64,000 nt of DNA from an uncultured Flavobacteriaceae bacterium (GCA_947488345.1 CANKZQ010000001.1:1067501-1131500); one strand, 5' to 3'. Counted from the first letter of the stretch, positions 37,707-46,724 are shown. Numbers and translations are program-made. The notes: generated by a model not told the origin, from the sequence alone.

Positions 37707-39059
37707 ATGGCTTACATTAAAAAAGTATCTTCCTTTGTTATTTTAATAACTTTTAGTTTTTTCATTTTGAATTGTTCTTCAACTGATGATGGGCCAGGTC
37801 CCGAGGTTGTGACTGTTGCTGATGAAGATATTGATGGAGTTCCGGATACTAACGACAACTGTTCTACTATTGCGAATACCAATCAAGCTGATTCTGATGG
37901 TGATGGTATGGGTGATGCCTGTGATACTGTATTTAATTTTAGTACACAACCATGTACTGGAGGAATGGCAGGAACGTTTCCCTGCAACGACTATGATTTA
38001 TTACTACATATTACACCATCGGTTTTTAATGCTGCCTCAGCTAACGATTCTTGGGGCTGGACAGACCCAACAACCAATAAAGAATATGCACTTATCGCTT
38101 TAAATAATGGTGTTGCTTTTGTTGATGTTTCAAATCCTAATGAAGCTATTTATTTAGGAAGACTAGGAACGGCCACGGAAGCTAGTTCTTGGAGAGATGT
38201 TAAGGTATATAACAATCATGCCTTCATCGTGAGTGAAGCTGCCAATCATGGAATGCAGATATTTGATTTGACGCGATTAAGATCTGTAACCAACCCTCCG
38301 GCCAATTTTAGTGCTGATGCTCGATACACAGGTTTTGGCAGTGCCCATAATATTGTCATCAACGAAGATTCGGGTTATGCCTATGTCGTTGGTACGGCTA
38401 GAAGTGGTACTTTTAGAGGAGGACCGTTATTTATAAATATCCAAGATCCTGTCAATCCAATAAATGAAGGAGGTTATGGTGAAGATGCCTATAGCCATGA
38501 TGCTCAAACTGTTACTTACAACGGTCCTGATACCGATTATACGGGAAAAGAAATTTTAATTGGGAGCAATGAGAATGAAATTGCTATTGTTGATGTTACC
38601 GACAAAGCAGCACCACAAAGAATCTCGACAATTTCATATGATAACGTGGGTTATACACATCAGGGTTGGTTTACAGAAAATCAACAATTTTTTATTTTGG
38701 GAGATGAGTTAGATGAAAGTAATCTCGGATTCAACACGCGAAGTCTTGTTTTTGACTTTACAGATTTAGATAACCCTTCGTTTAAAATGCAATATTCTGG
38801 CCCCACTTCTGCGATCGATCATAACGGTTATGTTAAAGGAAACACTTTTTATTTGGCCAACTATACTGCAGGTATGCGTACAATTGATATTTCGAACATC
38901 GCCGGTGGTTCTATGACTGAAATAGGCTTTTTCGACACCTTCACTCCTAATAATGATGCAGCTTTTAGTGGTGTTTGGAATGTATATCCTTATTTTGAAA
39001 GCGGAAATATTATCATAAGTGATATTAACGGTGGCTTATTTATTGTCAAAAAGAAATAA
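37707..39059 (+). CDS. Choice-of-anchor B (LVIVD-repeat) surface lipoprotein with TSP3 repeats
   Basis: 450 residues with lipobox FFILNC followed by an acidic SSTDDGPGPE, like the export signal of surface lipoproteins in Bacteroidota. Residues ~40-75 hold calcium-binding thrombospondin type-3 repeats (DEDIDGVPDTNDNC, ADSDGDGMGDACD). The rest is an LVIVD/choice-of-anchor B propeller (WRDVKVYNNHAFIVSEA, HNIVINEDSGYAYVVGT, SHDAQTVTYNG, HQGWFTENQQFFILGDELDE). It is likely exposed on the cell surface. The paired lipoprotein gene follows after 11 bases. Confidence 0.85.
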   Translation: MAYIKKVSSFVILITFSFFILNCSSTDDGPGPEVVTVADEDIDGVPDTNDNCSTIANTNQADSDGDGMGDACDTVFNFSTQPCTGGMAGTFPCNDYDLLLHITPSVFNAASANDSWGWTDPTTNKEYALIALNNGVAFVDVSNPNEAIYLGRLGTATEASSWRDVKVYNNHAFIVSEAANHGMQIFDLTRLRSVTNPPANFSADARYTGFGSAHNIVINEDSGYAYVVGTARSGTFRGGPLFINIQDPVNPINEGGYGEDAYSHDAQTVTYNGPDTDYTGKEILIGSNENEIAIVDVTDKAAPQRISTISYDNVGYTHQGWFTENQQFFILGDELDESNLGFNTRSLVFDFTDLDNPSFKMQYSGPTSAIDHNGYVKGNTFYLANYTAGMRTIDISNIAGGSMTEIGFFDTFTPNNDAAFSGVWNVYPYFESGNIIISDINGGLFIVKKK

Positions 39060-39070
39060 TTTGTAAAACG

Positions 39071-40411
39071 ATGGTTAATTTCAAAAGAAATATTCCAGCT
39101 CTACTTCTATTTTTATGTTGCCTTAGTTGTACTGATAGCGATACAAAAATTACCCCTGTCACTTTAACGGGAGAAATAGAATGGCAAAAAACATTTGGAG
39201 GGTCGAATGATGATATTGCCCAAGGGATCATTGAGACCACTGATGGAGGATATGCGGTTATTGGATTGACAAAAAGCATCGATGGGGATATTACAGATAA
39301 ATCTGTTGAAGAGAATGATTTTTGGGTATTAAAATTAACAGCAGAAGGTACTGTTGAATGGCAAAAAACATATGGTGGAAGCGGAGATGATCAAGGTAGA
39401 GCCATTATTCAAACTAACGATGGCGGTTACGCGATTACGGGGCCGAGTAAAAGTGCAGATGGAGATGGTTCTAAAAATGAAGGGCAACATGATCATTGGA
39501 TAGTGAAATTAGATAATCAAGGAAATATAGAATGGGAACGCTCTTTTGGCTTTGCCGGTCACGATCATAGTCGTTCTATAATACAAACAAATGATGGTGG
39601 TTTTTTTATAGGAGGTTATTTAGACGTTGATGCCTCAGATGGGGCAGGCAATGAAACCGCAACAGCGAAGCATGGGGTTGGGGAATTTTGGGCTCAAAAA
39701 ATAGATGCGAACGGTAGTTTAGAATGGCGCAGATATTTTGGTGGCACCAATAATGATAGAATATTTAACGTACTACAGGCACACGATGGTAATTATTTAT
39801 TAGTTGGAGCTTCAGAAAGCAACGATTTTGACATTAAGAATAGCAATGGAAGTTATGACTTTTGGGTAGTTAAAATTGATACAGAAGGTGGCATGCTTTG
39901 GGAAAAATCATATGGAGGTTCGGGCATTGATCAAGGTCATGCCGCCGTTAAAACAAATGATGGAAATTATATGATTGTGGGTGCCGCGATAAGCAGCGAT
40001 GGTAACGTTTCAAACAGCAAGGGAAATTCAGATGCTTGGGTTATTAAAATTGATGAAAATGGCAGATTACTTTGGGAAAAATCTTTTGGAGGATCAGGAT
40101 TTGATGCTGCTTTTGCCATCGATCAAGGGAAAGGAATTTTTAGCTCTTATGTCATCGCAGGTAATTCTAAAAGCACCGATGGAGATGCTTCAAAGAACAA
40201 TGGAGAAAATGACTTTTGGGTCATTAAAATAGACAACAACGGAAAGTTACTTTTTGAAAAATCTCTGGGTGGATCAGGACTTGATTTTGCGAATGGTGTT
40301 ATTGAAACAAGCGATCAAAAGATTGTCGTTGTGGGTGAAACAGATAGTTCTGATATGGATATCCATTCTAACCATGGTAAAAAAGATATCTGGATTGTCA
40401 AAATAAAATAA
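39071..40411 (+). CDS. Surface lipoprotein with seven propeller-like repeats
   Basis: 446 residues with lipobox CCLSC and an acidic SDTK patch. Seven repeats of ~55 residues share the core W-K-FGG-G-D---AIIQT-DGGY-I-G-S-S-DGD, e.g. WQKTFGGSNDD, WQKTYGGSGDDQG, FGFAGHDHS, FGGTNNDRI, YGGSGIDQG, FGGSGFDAA and LGGSGLDFA, each ending in FWV-KID. Seven such units suggest a seven-bladed propeller. It is 11 bases after the LVIVD lipoprotein and likely made with it. Ligand unknown. Confidence 0.8.
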   Translation: MVNFKRNIPALLLFLCCLSCTDSDTKITPVTLTGEIEWQKTFGGSNDDIAQGIIETTDGGYAVIGLTKSIDGDITDKSVEENDFWVLKLTAEGTVEWQKTYGGSGDDQGRAIIQTNDGGYAITGPSKSADGDGSKNEGQHDHWIVKLDNQGNIEWERSFGFAGHDHSRSIIQTNDGGFFIGGYLDVDASDGAGNETATAKHGVGEFWAQKIDANGSLEWRRYFGGTNNDRIFNVLQAHDGNYLLVGASESNDFDIKNSNGSYDFWVVKIDTEGGMLWEKSYGGSGIDQGHAAVKTNDGNYMIVGAAISSDGNVSNSKGNSDAWVIKIDENGRLLWEKSFGGSGFDAAFAIDQGKGIFSSYVIAGNSKSTDGDASKNNGENDFWVIKIDNNGKLLFEKSLGGSGLDFANGVIETSDQKIVVVGETDSSDMDIHSNHGKKDIWIVKIK

Positions 40412-40472
40412 CCCTCGTTATCAATTCAATTAAAGGCTATTATCGTATTAAAAAATGAATTAAATTGCATCC

Positions 40473-41363
40473 ATGATGCATTCCATTTTAGACAACGCTT
40501 TTAAGAAAGCCATGCCCATCACCATCAATTGTGATACAAAACTCATCTTATTTAGTGATGTTCATAAAGGCGACAATAGTTATGCAGATGATTTCGCTCA
40601 TAATATGGAGATTTACACACATGCAATTCATCAATATTATGACGAAGGTTTTACGTATATAGAACTCGGCGATGGTATTGAATTATGGGAAAACGATTCT
40701 TTTGAACCCATTTATGAGGCACATAAAAATGTTTTCGAATTACTAAAGTTATTTCATGAAAAAGACCGATTGTACTTACTTTGGGGGAATCACGATATGA
40801 TTTTTAGAGATCCATTGGTTGTAGAGCGAATGGTTTACAAATTAATTACCCCAAAAAAAATCAAAGAAAAAGAACAACTTTTTGATTTGACCTTTCATGA
40901 AAGCGTATTGTTGGAAATAGAAAATACCGATAAAAAAATATTTCTAATACATGGACATCAAGCAGATTGGTTGAATTATAAATTTTGGAAAGTAAGTCGC
41001 TTTTTTGTGCGATACTTTTGGATGCCTTTACAAAAGTGGTTCAATGTGAAAGATCCAACTAGTCCAGCAAAAAATTACAAGAACTTAATCAAAGTAGAAC
41101 GAAAACTCAAGGATTGGATGCATAAAAACAATAACCAAATGGTTATTGCGGGTCACACGCATAGACCTCGATTCCCGGAGCCAGGAGATTTGCCTTATTT
41201 TAATGATGGGAGTTGCGTACATCCAAATTCGATCATTGGCTTAGAAATCAAAGATCTCGAAATATCACTAGTAAAATGGCATACCAGTATTGATTCAAAA
41301 GATCAAACCAAAATTACAAAAACGGTCTTGGAGGGTCCGAAGAGTCTAGATTTGTATTTGTAA
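40473..41363 (+). CDS. Calcineurin-like metallophosphoesterase (LpxH-like)
   Basis: 296 residues. All metal-binding blocks are present: LFSDVHKGDN, ELGDGIELWE, LLWGNHDMIF, FLIHGHQADW and VIAGHTHRPRFPE. The order and length recall UDP-2,3-diacylglucosamine hydrolase-like proteins, but longer than LpxH, so lipid A synthesis is only one option. Two adjacent ATGs (40473, 40476) could start it. The 3' end directly abuts the convergent DnaJ gene (1 base). Confidence 0.88.
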   Translation: MMHSILDNAFKKAMPITINCDTKLILFSDVHKGDNSYADDFAHNMEIYTHAIHQYYDEGFTYIELGDGIELWENDSFEPIYEAHKNVFELLKLFHEKDRLYLLWGNHDMIFRDPLVVERMVYKLITPKKIKEKEQLFDLTFHESVLLEIENTDKKIFLIHGHQADWLNYKFWKVSRFFVRYFWMPLQKWFNVKDPTSPAKNYKNLIKVERKLKDWMHKNNNQMVIAGHTHRPRFPEPGDLPYFNDGSCVHPNSIIGLEIKDLEISLVKWHTSIDSKDQTKITKTVLEGPKSLDLYL

Positions 41364-42122
41364 TCACATACCTCGCTCCTTCTGGATTTGTTCGTACGCT
41401 TTTTGAATTTTTCTAAATTTATCTTCAGCCCCCTTTTGATATTCTTCTCCTAAATGGCGTATTTTATCTGGATGGTGCTTTTTGACCATTTTTCGATAGG
41501 CCTTTTTTACCTCATCATTTGTTGCATCTTTAGTAATTTCTAAGATCTTGTACGAATTAATAGCATTTTGCTTGCTATGAAACATCGCCTTAATTGATTC
41601 AAAATCTCTATTACTAATATACAAATAGACCGACATTTTACGAATAGATTCTATTTCTAAAGGCCCAACAAGACCATCCGATTTAGCAATCCCAAATAGA
41701 AAATGCAACAGTTGTAAGCGGGCAGCATGATCCATATGCTGTCGGATTTGGATACATACTTGGCGTGCAGAAATATCGTTTTTCTTAATAATCCCGCTAA
41801 ATAGTTTAAATGCTTTATTGGCCCTAGAGGCACCAAACATATTCACGAAACTCTGACGTACAAAATCCAATTCACGTCTATCAACATTACCATCGGCTTT
41901 TATAACAATAGCCGCCAATATCAACAGACTCACTTCAAAATCTCCCGATTTCGTAGTAGTTGTTCTTGTTTTCCCTTCTGGTATTCGTTGTTGATATCCT
42001 TTGATATCACCCTCTGAAAAACCATCTATAAAGCTTCCTACTACGAATCCTAAAATTCCACCTATAGGTCCACCAAAAGACCATCCCAAACTAGCTCCAA
42101 GCCATTTTGCAAAATTTGCCAT
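41364..42122 (-). CDS. DjlA-like TerB + DnaJ domain protein
   Basis: 252 residues: an N-terminal Gly-rich hydrophobic helix (GASLGWSFGGPIGGILGFVVGSFIDG, split GxxxG pattern) as in DjlA membrane anchors, a TerB helical domain (about 60-175, with LLILAAIVIKADGNVDRRELDFV), and a C-terminal J domain (about 190-252) containing the HPD triad in KKHHPDKIRHLG. It should stimulate an Hsp70 (DnaK) at the inner membrane. Its promoter lies back to back with brxA. Confidence 0.9.
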   Translation of the reverse strand: MANFAKWLGASLGWSFGGPIGGILGFVVGSFIDGFSEGDIKGYQQRIPEGKTRTTTTKSGDFEVSLLILAAIVIKADGNVDRRELDFVRQSFVNMFGASRANKAFKLFSGIIKKNDISARQVCIQIRQHMDHAARLQLLHFLFGIAKSDGLVGPLEIESIRKMSVYLYISNRDFESIKAMFHSKQNAINSYKILEITKDATNDEVKKAYRKMVKKHHPDKIRHLGEEYQKGAEDKFRKIQKAYEQIQKERGM

Positions 42123-42148
42123 AAACTCTAATCTATTCTAATAAAATT

Positions 42149-42183
42149 CAAATATACATTTATTGTAATTATATGTATCTTTG
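42149..42183. promoter_or_regulatory. Divergent -7 elements between dnaJ-type gene and bacilliredoxin
   Basis: TATATTTG on the minus strand (42156-42149) serves the DjlA-like gene; TATCTTTG on the plus strand (42176-42183) serves the bacilliredoxin gene, 32 bases before its ATG. Neither has a clear TTG at the right -33 distance. Confidence 0.5.
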
Positions 42184-42215
42184 TCGTCTAATTTGTTACG
42201 TAAAAAAATATAAAT

Positions 42216-42626
42216 ATGTATCCAGAAGAAATAGTAAAACCAATGAAAGCGGAGCTTGTGAATGCTGGTTTTCAAGAATTACATACAGGAACTGATGTTG
42301 ATAGTATATTAAGTCAGGGCGGAACTACCTTAGTCATGGTAAATTCAGTTTGCGGATGTGCCGCGGGAACTGCCAGACCAGGTACAATCATGTCATTACA
42401 GGGTGATAAAAAACCATCAAATCTTACCACTGTTTTTGCAGGAGTAGATAAGGAAGCAGTAGATAAAGCTCGCGAGCATATGATCCCATTTCCTCCATCG
42501 TCTCCGGCAGTAGCCTTATTTAAGGATGGAGAACTAGTTCATATGCTAGAACGTCATCACATCGAAGGAAGAACTGCTGAAATGATTGCAGAAAATTTAT
42601 CAGAAGCTTATCAAGAGTTTTGTTAA
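42216..42626 (+). CDS. brxA: Bacilliredoxin (BrxA/BrxB, YphP family)
   Basis: 136 residues, thioredoxin-like. The active site is NSVCGCAAGTARPG, the CGC motif of bacilliredoxins, with PFPPSSPAVALFKDGELVHMLERHHIEGR downstream. In Bacillus, homologues remove bacillithiol mixed disulfides; thiol-disulfide exchange in the cytoplasm is likely here, but whether this organism makes bacillithiol is not shown. A strong terminator follows. Confidence 0.92.
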   Translation: MYPEEIVKPMKAELVNAGFQELHTGTDVDSILSQGGTTLVMVNSVCGCAAGTARPGTIMSLQGDKKPSNLTTVFAGVDKEAVDKAREHMIPFPPSSPAVALFKDGELVHMLERHHIEGRTAEMIAENLSEAYQEFC

Positions 42627-42650
42627 ATATTTGAGATAAATAATAGAAAG

Positions 42651-42679
42651 AAATCCTCTAAGTTTTTAGAGGATTTTTT
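42651..42679 (+). terminator. Intrinsic terminator after brxA
   Basis: Perfect 11-base stem (arms 42651-42661 and 42666-42676, core TCCTCTAA/TTAGAGGA), GTTT loop, then a run of T. It ends 11 bases before the next ATG, so the HD gene must use a promoter inside or right after it, or readthrough. Confidence 0.85.
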
Positions 42680-42689
42680 ATTTTGCAGT

Positions 42690-43349
42690 ATGAATGAATC
42701 GTTGCTCATAGAAAAAACAATTGTCTTTGTTAAAGAAACACTAAAAGGTGCCGAAGGTGGTCATGATTGGTTTCATATTCACCGTGTGTTTTTAAATGCA
42801 AAGCTCATCGCAAAAGATGAGAAAGTGAACGACGATATTGTTGCTTTAGGAGCACTATTACATGATATTGCTGATGCCAAATTCTATGATGGTGATGAAA
42901 CTGTTGGCCCTAAAAAAGCTGCTGCCTTTTTACTATCGCAAAACGTAGATAGCTCAATAATTGAGCACGTTGTTAAGATCATTGAGCACATTTCATATAA
43001 AAATAGTCTTTCTTCAGGAGGTGAAAAATTCACCTCAAAAGAATTGGAAGTTGTTCAAGATGCCGATAGATTAGATGCTATAGGAGCTATAGGTATTGCT
43101 CGATGTTTTAACTATGGTGGTTTTAAAAATAGAGAAATTCATAACCCAGATATTCCTCCAAATCTAACGATGTCAAAAGAAGAATATAAAAACTCAACAG
43201 CTCCTACAATTAATCACTTTTATGAAAAACTATTGCTCTTAAAGGATAAAATGAACACCAAAACCGGGCGAAGACTTGCTGAAGACAGGCATCAATTCAT
43301 GCAACAATATTTAGATCAGTTTTATGCTGAATGGAATGGGGCCAAATAA
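42690..43349 (+). CDS. HD-domain phosphohydrolase
   Basis: 219 residues. HD-fold ligands are visible: GGHDWFHIHRVFLNAK (first His), LLHDIADAKF (HD), HVVKIIEHISY and VQDADRLDAIGAIG. This is the YedJ-like group of HD proteins that act on nucleotides or small phosphates; the substrate is unknown. It lies between two terminators, so it is expressed on its own or by readthrough. Confidence 0.9.
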   Translation: MNESLLIEKTIVFVKETLKGAEGGHDWFHIHRVFLNAKLIAKDEKVNDDIVALGALLHDIADAKFYDGDETVGPKKAAAFLLSQNVDSSIIEHVVKIIEHISYKNSLSSGGEKFTSKELEVVQDADRLDAIGAIGIARCFNYGGFKNREIHNPDIPPNLTMSKEEYKNSTAPTINHFYEKLLLLKDKMNTKTGRRLAEDRHQFMQQYLDQFYAEWNGAK

Positions 43350-43354
43350 CTAAA

Positions 43355-43399
43355 AAAAGCCAATACTCTCGAGATATATGTTCTAGAGTGTTGGCTTTT
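43355..43399. terminator. Bidirectional terminator between HD and TraB/GumN genes
   Basis: 15-base stem (43355-43369 with 43385-43399) with AAAAGCCAA/TTGGCTTTT at the base and one G-T pair. A- and T-runs on either side allow function in both directions. Confidence 0.8.
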
Positions 43400-43421
43400 C
43401 AATATACCATTGACATTTGAA

Positions 43422-44288
43422 TTAGTTAAAAACTGGGGTTACTTTATAACCTTCCTTCTTTAATAAACTAATCACTCCTTGTTTACCAGCTAAATGTCCT
43501 GCACCAACGGCATAAAAAACAGGATCTTTTTTTGAATATGCTTCTATTTTACTAATCCAATTATTATTTCTATCATCTAATAGCCTCTTCGTCATTTCAG
43601 GATCTTGACCCAAATATTCGTCCATGTAATCATACATTCCCGAAATATCTTCATTTTTATAGAATTTGACCATTTTCAAATAGAGTTCTTTTGTTTTCTC
43701 CGTATCATCCAGCATTTCGATTAATCCATCGATTTGCTCATCATACGGTTGAGAATCAAAAATAGCAACTTGTGAGGCAAATGTTTCTAAACCTTCAATT
43801 TCTTTCTTCGATTTTTTCGCCATTCCGATGAGTGACAACTCATAACTTGCCGCTTGCTTACCAACCATAGAGGTCATTAAAGCAGACATTAACAAGAATG
43901 GTTTTGCCTTCTGATAGGGCGCCATTCCGGCAGCATTATACTTCTTGAGATAGGTATCTAAAGTTCTGTATTCTTTGTCATCCATAAATGATTTTATTTC
44001 TTCCCCTTCTTTCAAATATGAAAATTGCATCACTTCTTTTATAAAACCAGGATCGGCCATATCAATTTCAAGTGCAATAACTTTAGACGCGTCAAAAGCC
44101 TTTTGAACTTTAGGTGTAATTTTAAAATCTTCTTGAGGTATTAAGTGAATTGTTCCAAATAGATACGAAGTTTCTATACTATCTCCTTCTATCTTCCATA
44201 AAAGAGAGTTTTGAGTTTCTTGTGCGTTCGCTACAAATACGATGAGCGAAACTACGACTACGACGAAATATTTTATAAGTATGTTCAT
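43422..44288 (-). CDS. TraB/GumN-family secreted protein
   Basis: 288 residues with a signal peptide ending FVANAQ. Motifs are SYLFGTIHLIPQEDF, VIALEIDMADPGF, GLETFASQVAIFDSQPYDEQI and FYAVGAGHLAGKQGVISLLKKEGY, the TraB/GumN plan related to TIKI peptidases, with His and Glu at the metal-site positions. Periplasmic or lipoprotein-free outer compartment; substrate unknown. The small membrane genes upstream on the same strand may be cotranscribed. Confidence 0.88.
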   Translation of the reverse strand: MNILIKYFVVVVVSLIVFVANAQETQNSLLWKIEGDSIETSYLFGTIHLIPQEDFKITPKVQKAFDASKVIALEIDMADPGFIKEVMQFSYLKEGEEIKSFMDDKEYRTLDTYLKKYNAAGMAPYQKAKPFLLMSALMTSMVGKQAASYELSLIGMAKKSKKEIEGLETFASQVAIFDSQPYDEQIDGLIEMLDDTEKTKELYLKMVKFYKNEDISGMYDYMDEYLGQDPEMTKRLLDDRNNNWISKIEAYSKKDPVFYAVGAGHLAGKQGVISLLKKEGYKVTPVFN

Positions 44289-44306
44289 GTTAATGTGTTT
44301 TAAAAA

Positions 44307-44414
44307 TTAGTATTTGATGAATTGATATGAAATGTAAATTGCTGCTCCTATGACAATACCCACGCAAAATTTTATGAGCTCTATTGTACGACGTTTTTTG
44401 TTGATGTTTTCCAT
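44307..44414 (-). CDS. 35-residue single-TM micro-protein
   Basis: An ATG at 44414, one base after the TAA of the 131-residue gene, opens a 35-codon frame ending TAA at 44309-44307. The product has a basic N-terminus (NKKRRT), a hydrophobic helix (FCVGIVIGAAIYISYQF) and a short basic end, typical of small membrane proteins. The one-base junction favours coupled translation. Function unknown. Confidence 0.5.
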   Translation of the reverse strand: MENINKKRRTIELIKFCVGIVIGAAIYISYQFIKY

Positions 44415-44415
44415 T

Positions 44416-44811
44416 TTATTGAATTTTTCCGTTTTTAATGATGATTGTTTTATGTTGATTATTTGTTATAAACTCAAGCTCGAGAAGGTCTACTTCTTGA
44501 AAGTTTTTTACCTTATCGGATAGAATTTTGTGAAGCCTCTTCGCCTCTTCTTCAACCGATTGGAATTCGCAGCCTATCAATTGATATTCTCCTTTTTCTG
44601 TACTCATCCCTTCTTTCCCAAATTGTACACCTTTGGCATAGATAATTTGATTTACCTCAGTACATTGAGATGCGGATTTGAGTACTTCCAAAATAGTTTC
44701 AGAGCGGTTATTCGATTTTAAAACGGACCCCACTGAATATCCGAATAACAAACCTACGCCAAGGGCTAAAAAGATTATTTTCCAAAATCTAATGTTTGAT
44801 GTTATTTTCAT
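44416..44811 (-). CDS. Small membrane protein with soluble C-terminal domain
   Basis: 131 residues: a basic N-terminus, one hydrophobic helix (about 11-30, IIFLALGVGLLFGYSVGSV), then a soluble region with two Cys (SASQCTEV, LIGCEFQ) that could be periplasmic. No family recognised. Two CCCTA-N12-TAGGG dyads lie upstream in its promoter region. It is translationally coupled to the 35-residue micro-protein downstream. Confidence 0.6.
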   Translation of the reverse strand: MKITSNIRFWKIIFLALGVGLLFGYSVGSVLKSNNRSETILEVLKSASQCTEVNQIIYAKGVQFGKEGMSTEKGEYQLIGCEFQSVEEEAKRLHKILSDKVKNFQEVDLLELEFITNNQHKTIIIKNGKIQ

Positions 44812-44883
44812 TGTTCTTGTTTTTTAATTACTAATTGCTGAGGCAAAGAACTCATCAAAAACAATGACAAACAAGAGAAGTAT

Positions 44884-45007
44884 CCCTAGTTTTAAGAAAA
44901 TAGGGAAGTGAATTAATAGTTAAAATATTGATTGTCAGTTTTTTAAAAAATAAATAAATCAAGACGGAAACAAAAATCACTACAACCCTATATTTATAAA
45001 TTTAGGG
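44884..45007. repeat. Two dyads CCCTA-N12-TAGGG, candidate operator pair
   Basis: CCCTA (44884-44888) with TAGGG (44901-44905) and CCCTA (44986-44990) with TAGGG (45003-45007) have identical 12-base spacers and lie 102 bases apart in a 221-base gap. The second dyad also has a palindromic AT core, making a 24-base near-perfect palindrome (44985-45008). They lie upstream of the 44811 operon and downstream of the TPR-AraC gene, so they could be operator sites or a terminator-like element; identical spacing favours operators. Confidence 0.5.
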
Positions 45008-45032
45008 TAATAATGTGTATTAAAGAACTATT

Positions 45033-46718
45033 TTAACGTAATGAATTTAATTGTTTAATGTAAAAAGATGGATTTAAACCGGTATGTTGCTTAAAATATT
45101 TCGTAAAAGAATCGGCGCTCTTATAGCCCAATTCTTGCGCGATAGATTGGATAGAAAATAATCTAAACTTCGTATCATTTTTTAATCGTATAATCGAATA
45201 ATTGATTCGCAGATCATTGATGTAGGTATTAAAGTTTTTTTGATATTCAGCATTAATGACTTTAGACAAATATGAGGTGTTGGTTTTTATTTTTTTTGCA
45301 ACATTATAAGCGTTGCATTCCTGTTTCAAGTAATATTCTTGCTCTTCAAGTTTTTCTAATCCTTCTATAATCTGCAATTTGATTTCCTCACTTACATCCG
45401 AAGAGTTCTTTTCTTCTAGAACGTGATCTTTGGTATCAATTGGATACTGTTTTTTTGTAGAATTAACTTTTTGTACCAGTGCTTGAAATTTTTGTTCATT
45501 CTTCTTTTTAAGCTTATAAAACCTCAATAAAAAGATGAATAATACTAACGCAATTAAAGAGATGAAAAATGTCACGTATTTTAAGATTCCTTGCTGCTTG
45601 TTTTTCTCGTTTTCTAAATCAAATAATTCTTTTTCTTGCATCAATGCGCTCACCTCTTTGGTACTCGACTGAGAATTCTTATACGTCAGAACATATAATT
45701 CGAAATACTTGTTCGCCGCTTCAAAATCTCCTAGTTTTTTATAGTTTTTCGCCAATAGGTTGTAGACATCCGGACTCACTAAATTTAATTCATTCTTCTT
45801 TGTATAAAAATCAATAATAGTGCGTAACTCGGTTAAACTTTTATCATGGTTAGCTATCTCGTAATAGTACTTAGCAAGATTATAAATATTAATTGAGTTC
45901 GTATAATGATTACCTAATTTGATTCCTAACTCCTTTCCCTTACTAAGATTTTCATAGGCTTTTTCATAATTGTTATCGTCTAAATATATCGTCCCTAAAC
46001 TAGAATAAAACCCAGCAGTGGTAAAGATATCATCAGTGGTCAATACATGTTTTAAGCCTTCTTCGAGATAGGCCAAGGCAGAATCTTTTTGCTGTTCCTC
46101 TAAATAAATAGATGACAACATGATCATTCCTTTATAATAGACTTCGAAGCTTTTTCTATCTAGTAATTGTTGTTTTTCAATCGTCGCAATATTATTTTTT
46201 AAAGTTTCTATTGCTTTTTGGGGCTTTTGAGATTCTTTGTAGATATAACCTAAACCATGATTCAAAATAACTTGAGTTTGCAAATTATCAGAAGCTTTGG
46301 CGTATGCCACTCCTTCAAATAGTACGGGTAAAGCTTCATTCACCTTACCAAAATCAGCTAAATTATTCGATTTTGTCAAATGTAACTCTGCCAAAATGCT
46401 TTTAGACAAGTCATTCTTTAACGCAAAATCAATTCCAAGATCAGCATATTCAAGTGAAGATTTATAGGTGCCTTTTACACGACCTGCTTTTGCCAAATAC
46501 AAATAAGAAATTGCAATAGAATCATACAAACTACGCTCTTTGCTATATATCAGAAGCTTCTTAGCATTATCAATGGCAAGTTGAGGGTTTGCTCTTGTAT
46601 TATTAATGATAATATCAAACAGTTCTTTTGAGTTCTTTGTTTGGTTTTGAGCAGTAACAAAAGATGTTTGCACAAAAAGAACAACTGTAAAAAAAACTGC
46701 TTGTAGTATTCTTGGCAT
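45033..46718 (-). CDS. TPR-repeat membrane regulator with AraC HTH
   Basis: 561 residues: a signal peptide (to about 23, VTAQ), a TPR-rich solenoid (about 30-370) outside the inner membrane, one TM helix (about 378-398), a short coiled region, and a C-terminal AraC HTH (about 455-561) with YNVAKKIKTNTSYLSKVINAEYQKNFNTYINDL-like and IAQELGYKSADSFTKYFKQHTG motifs. This is a Bacteroidota one-component sensor design. It is the last of three genes with 6-base gaps, after an enoyl-CoA hydratase and an NtrY-like kinase. Confidence 0.88.
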   Translation of the reverse strand: MPRILQAVFFTVVLFVQTSFVTAQNQTKNSKELFDIIINNTRANPQLAIDNAKKLLIYSKERSLYDSIAISYLYLAKAGRVKGTYKSSLEYADLGIDFALKNDLSKSILAELHLTKSNNLADFGKVNEALPVLFEGVAYAKASDNLQTQVILNHGLGYIYKESQKPQKAIETLKNNIATIEKQQLLDRKSFEVYYKGMIMLSSIYLEEQQKDSALAYLEEGLKHVLTTDDIFTTAGFYSSLGTIYLDDNNYEKAYENLSKGKELGIKLGNHYTNSINIYNLAKYYYEIANHDKSLTELRTIIDFYTKKNELNLVSPDVYNLLAKNYKKLGDFEAANKYFELYVLTYKNSQSSTKEVSALMQEKELFDLENEKNKQQGILKYVTFFISLIALVLFIFLLRFYKLKKKNEQKFQALVQKVNSTKKQYPIDTKDHVLEEKNSSDVSEEIKLQIIEGLEKLEEQEYYLKQECNAYNVAKKIKTNTSYLSKVINAEYQKNFNTYINDLRINYSIIRLKNDTKFRLFSIQSIAQELGYKSADSFTKYFKQHTGLNPSFYIKQLNSLR

Positions 46719-46724
46719 AAGTTC

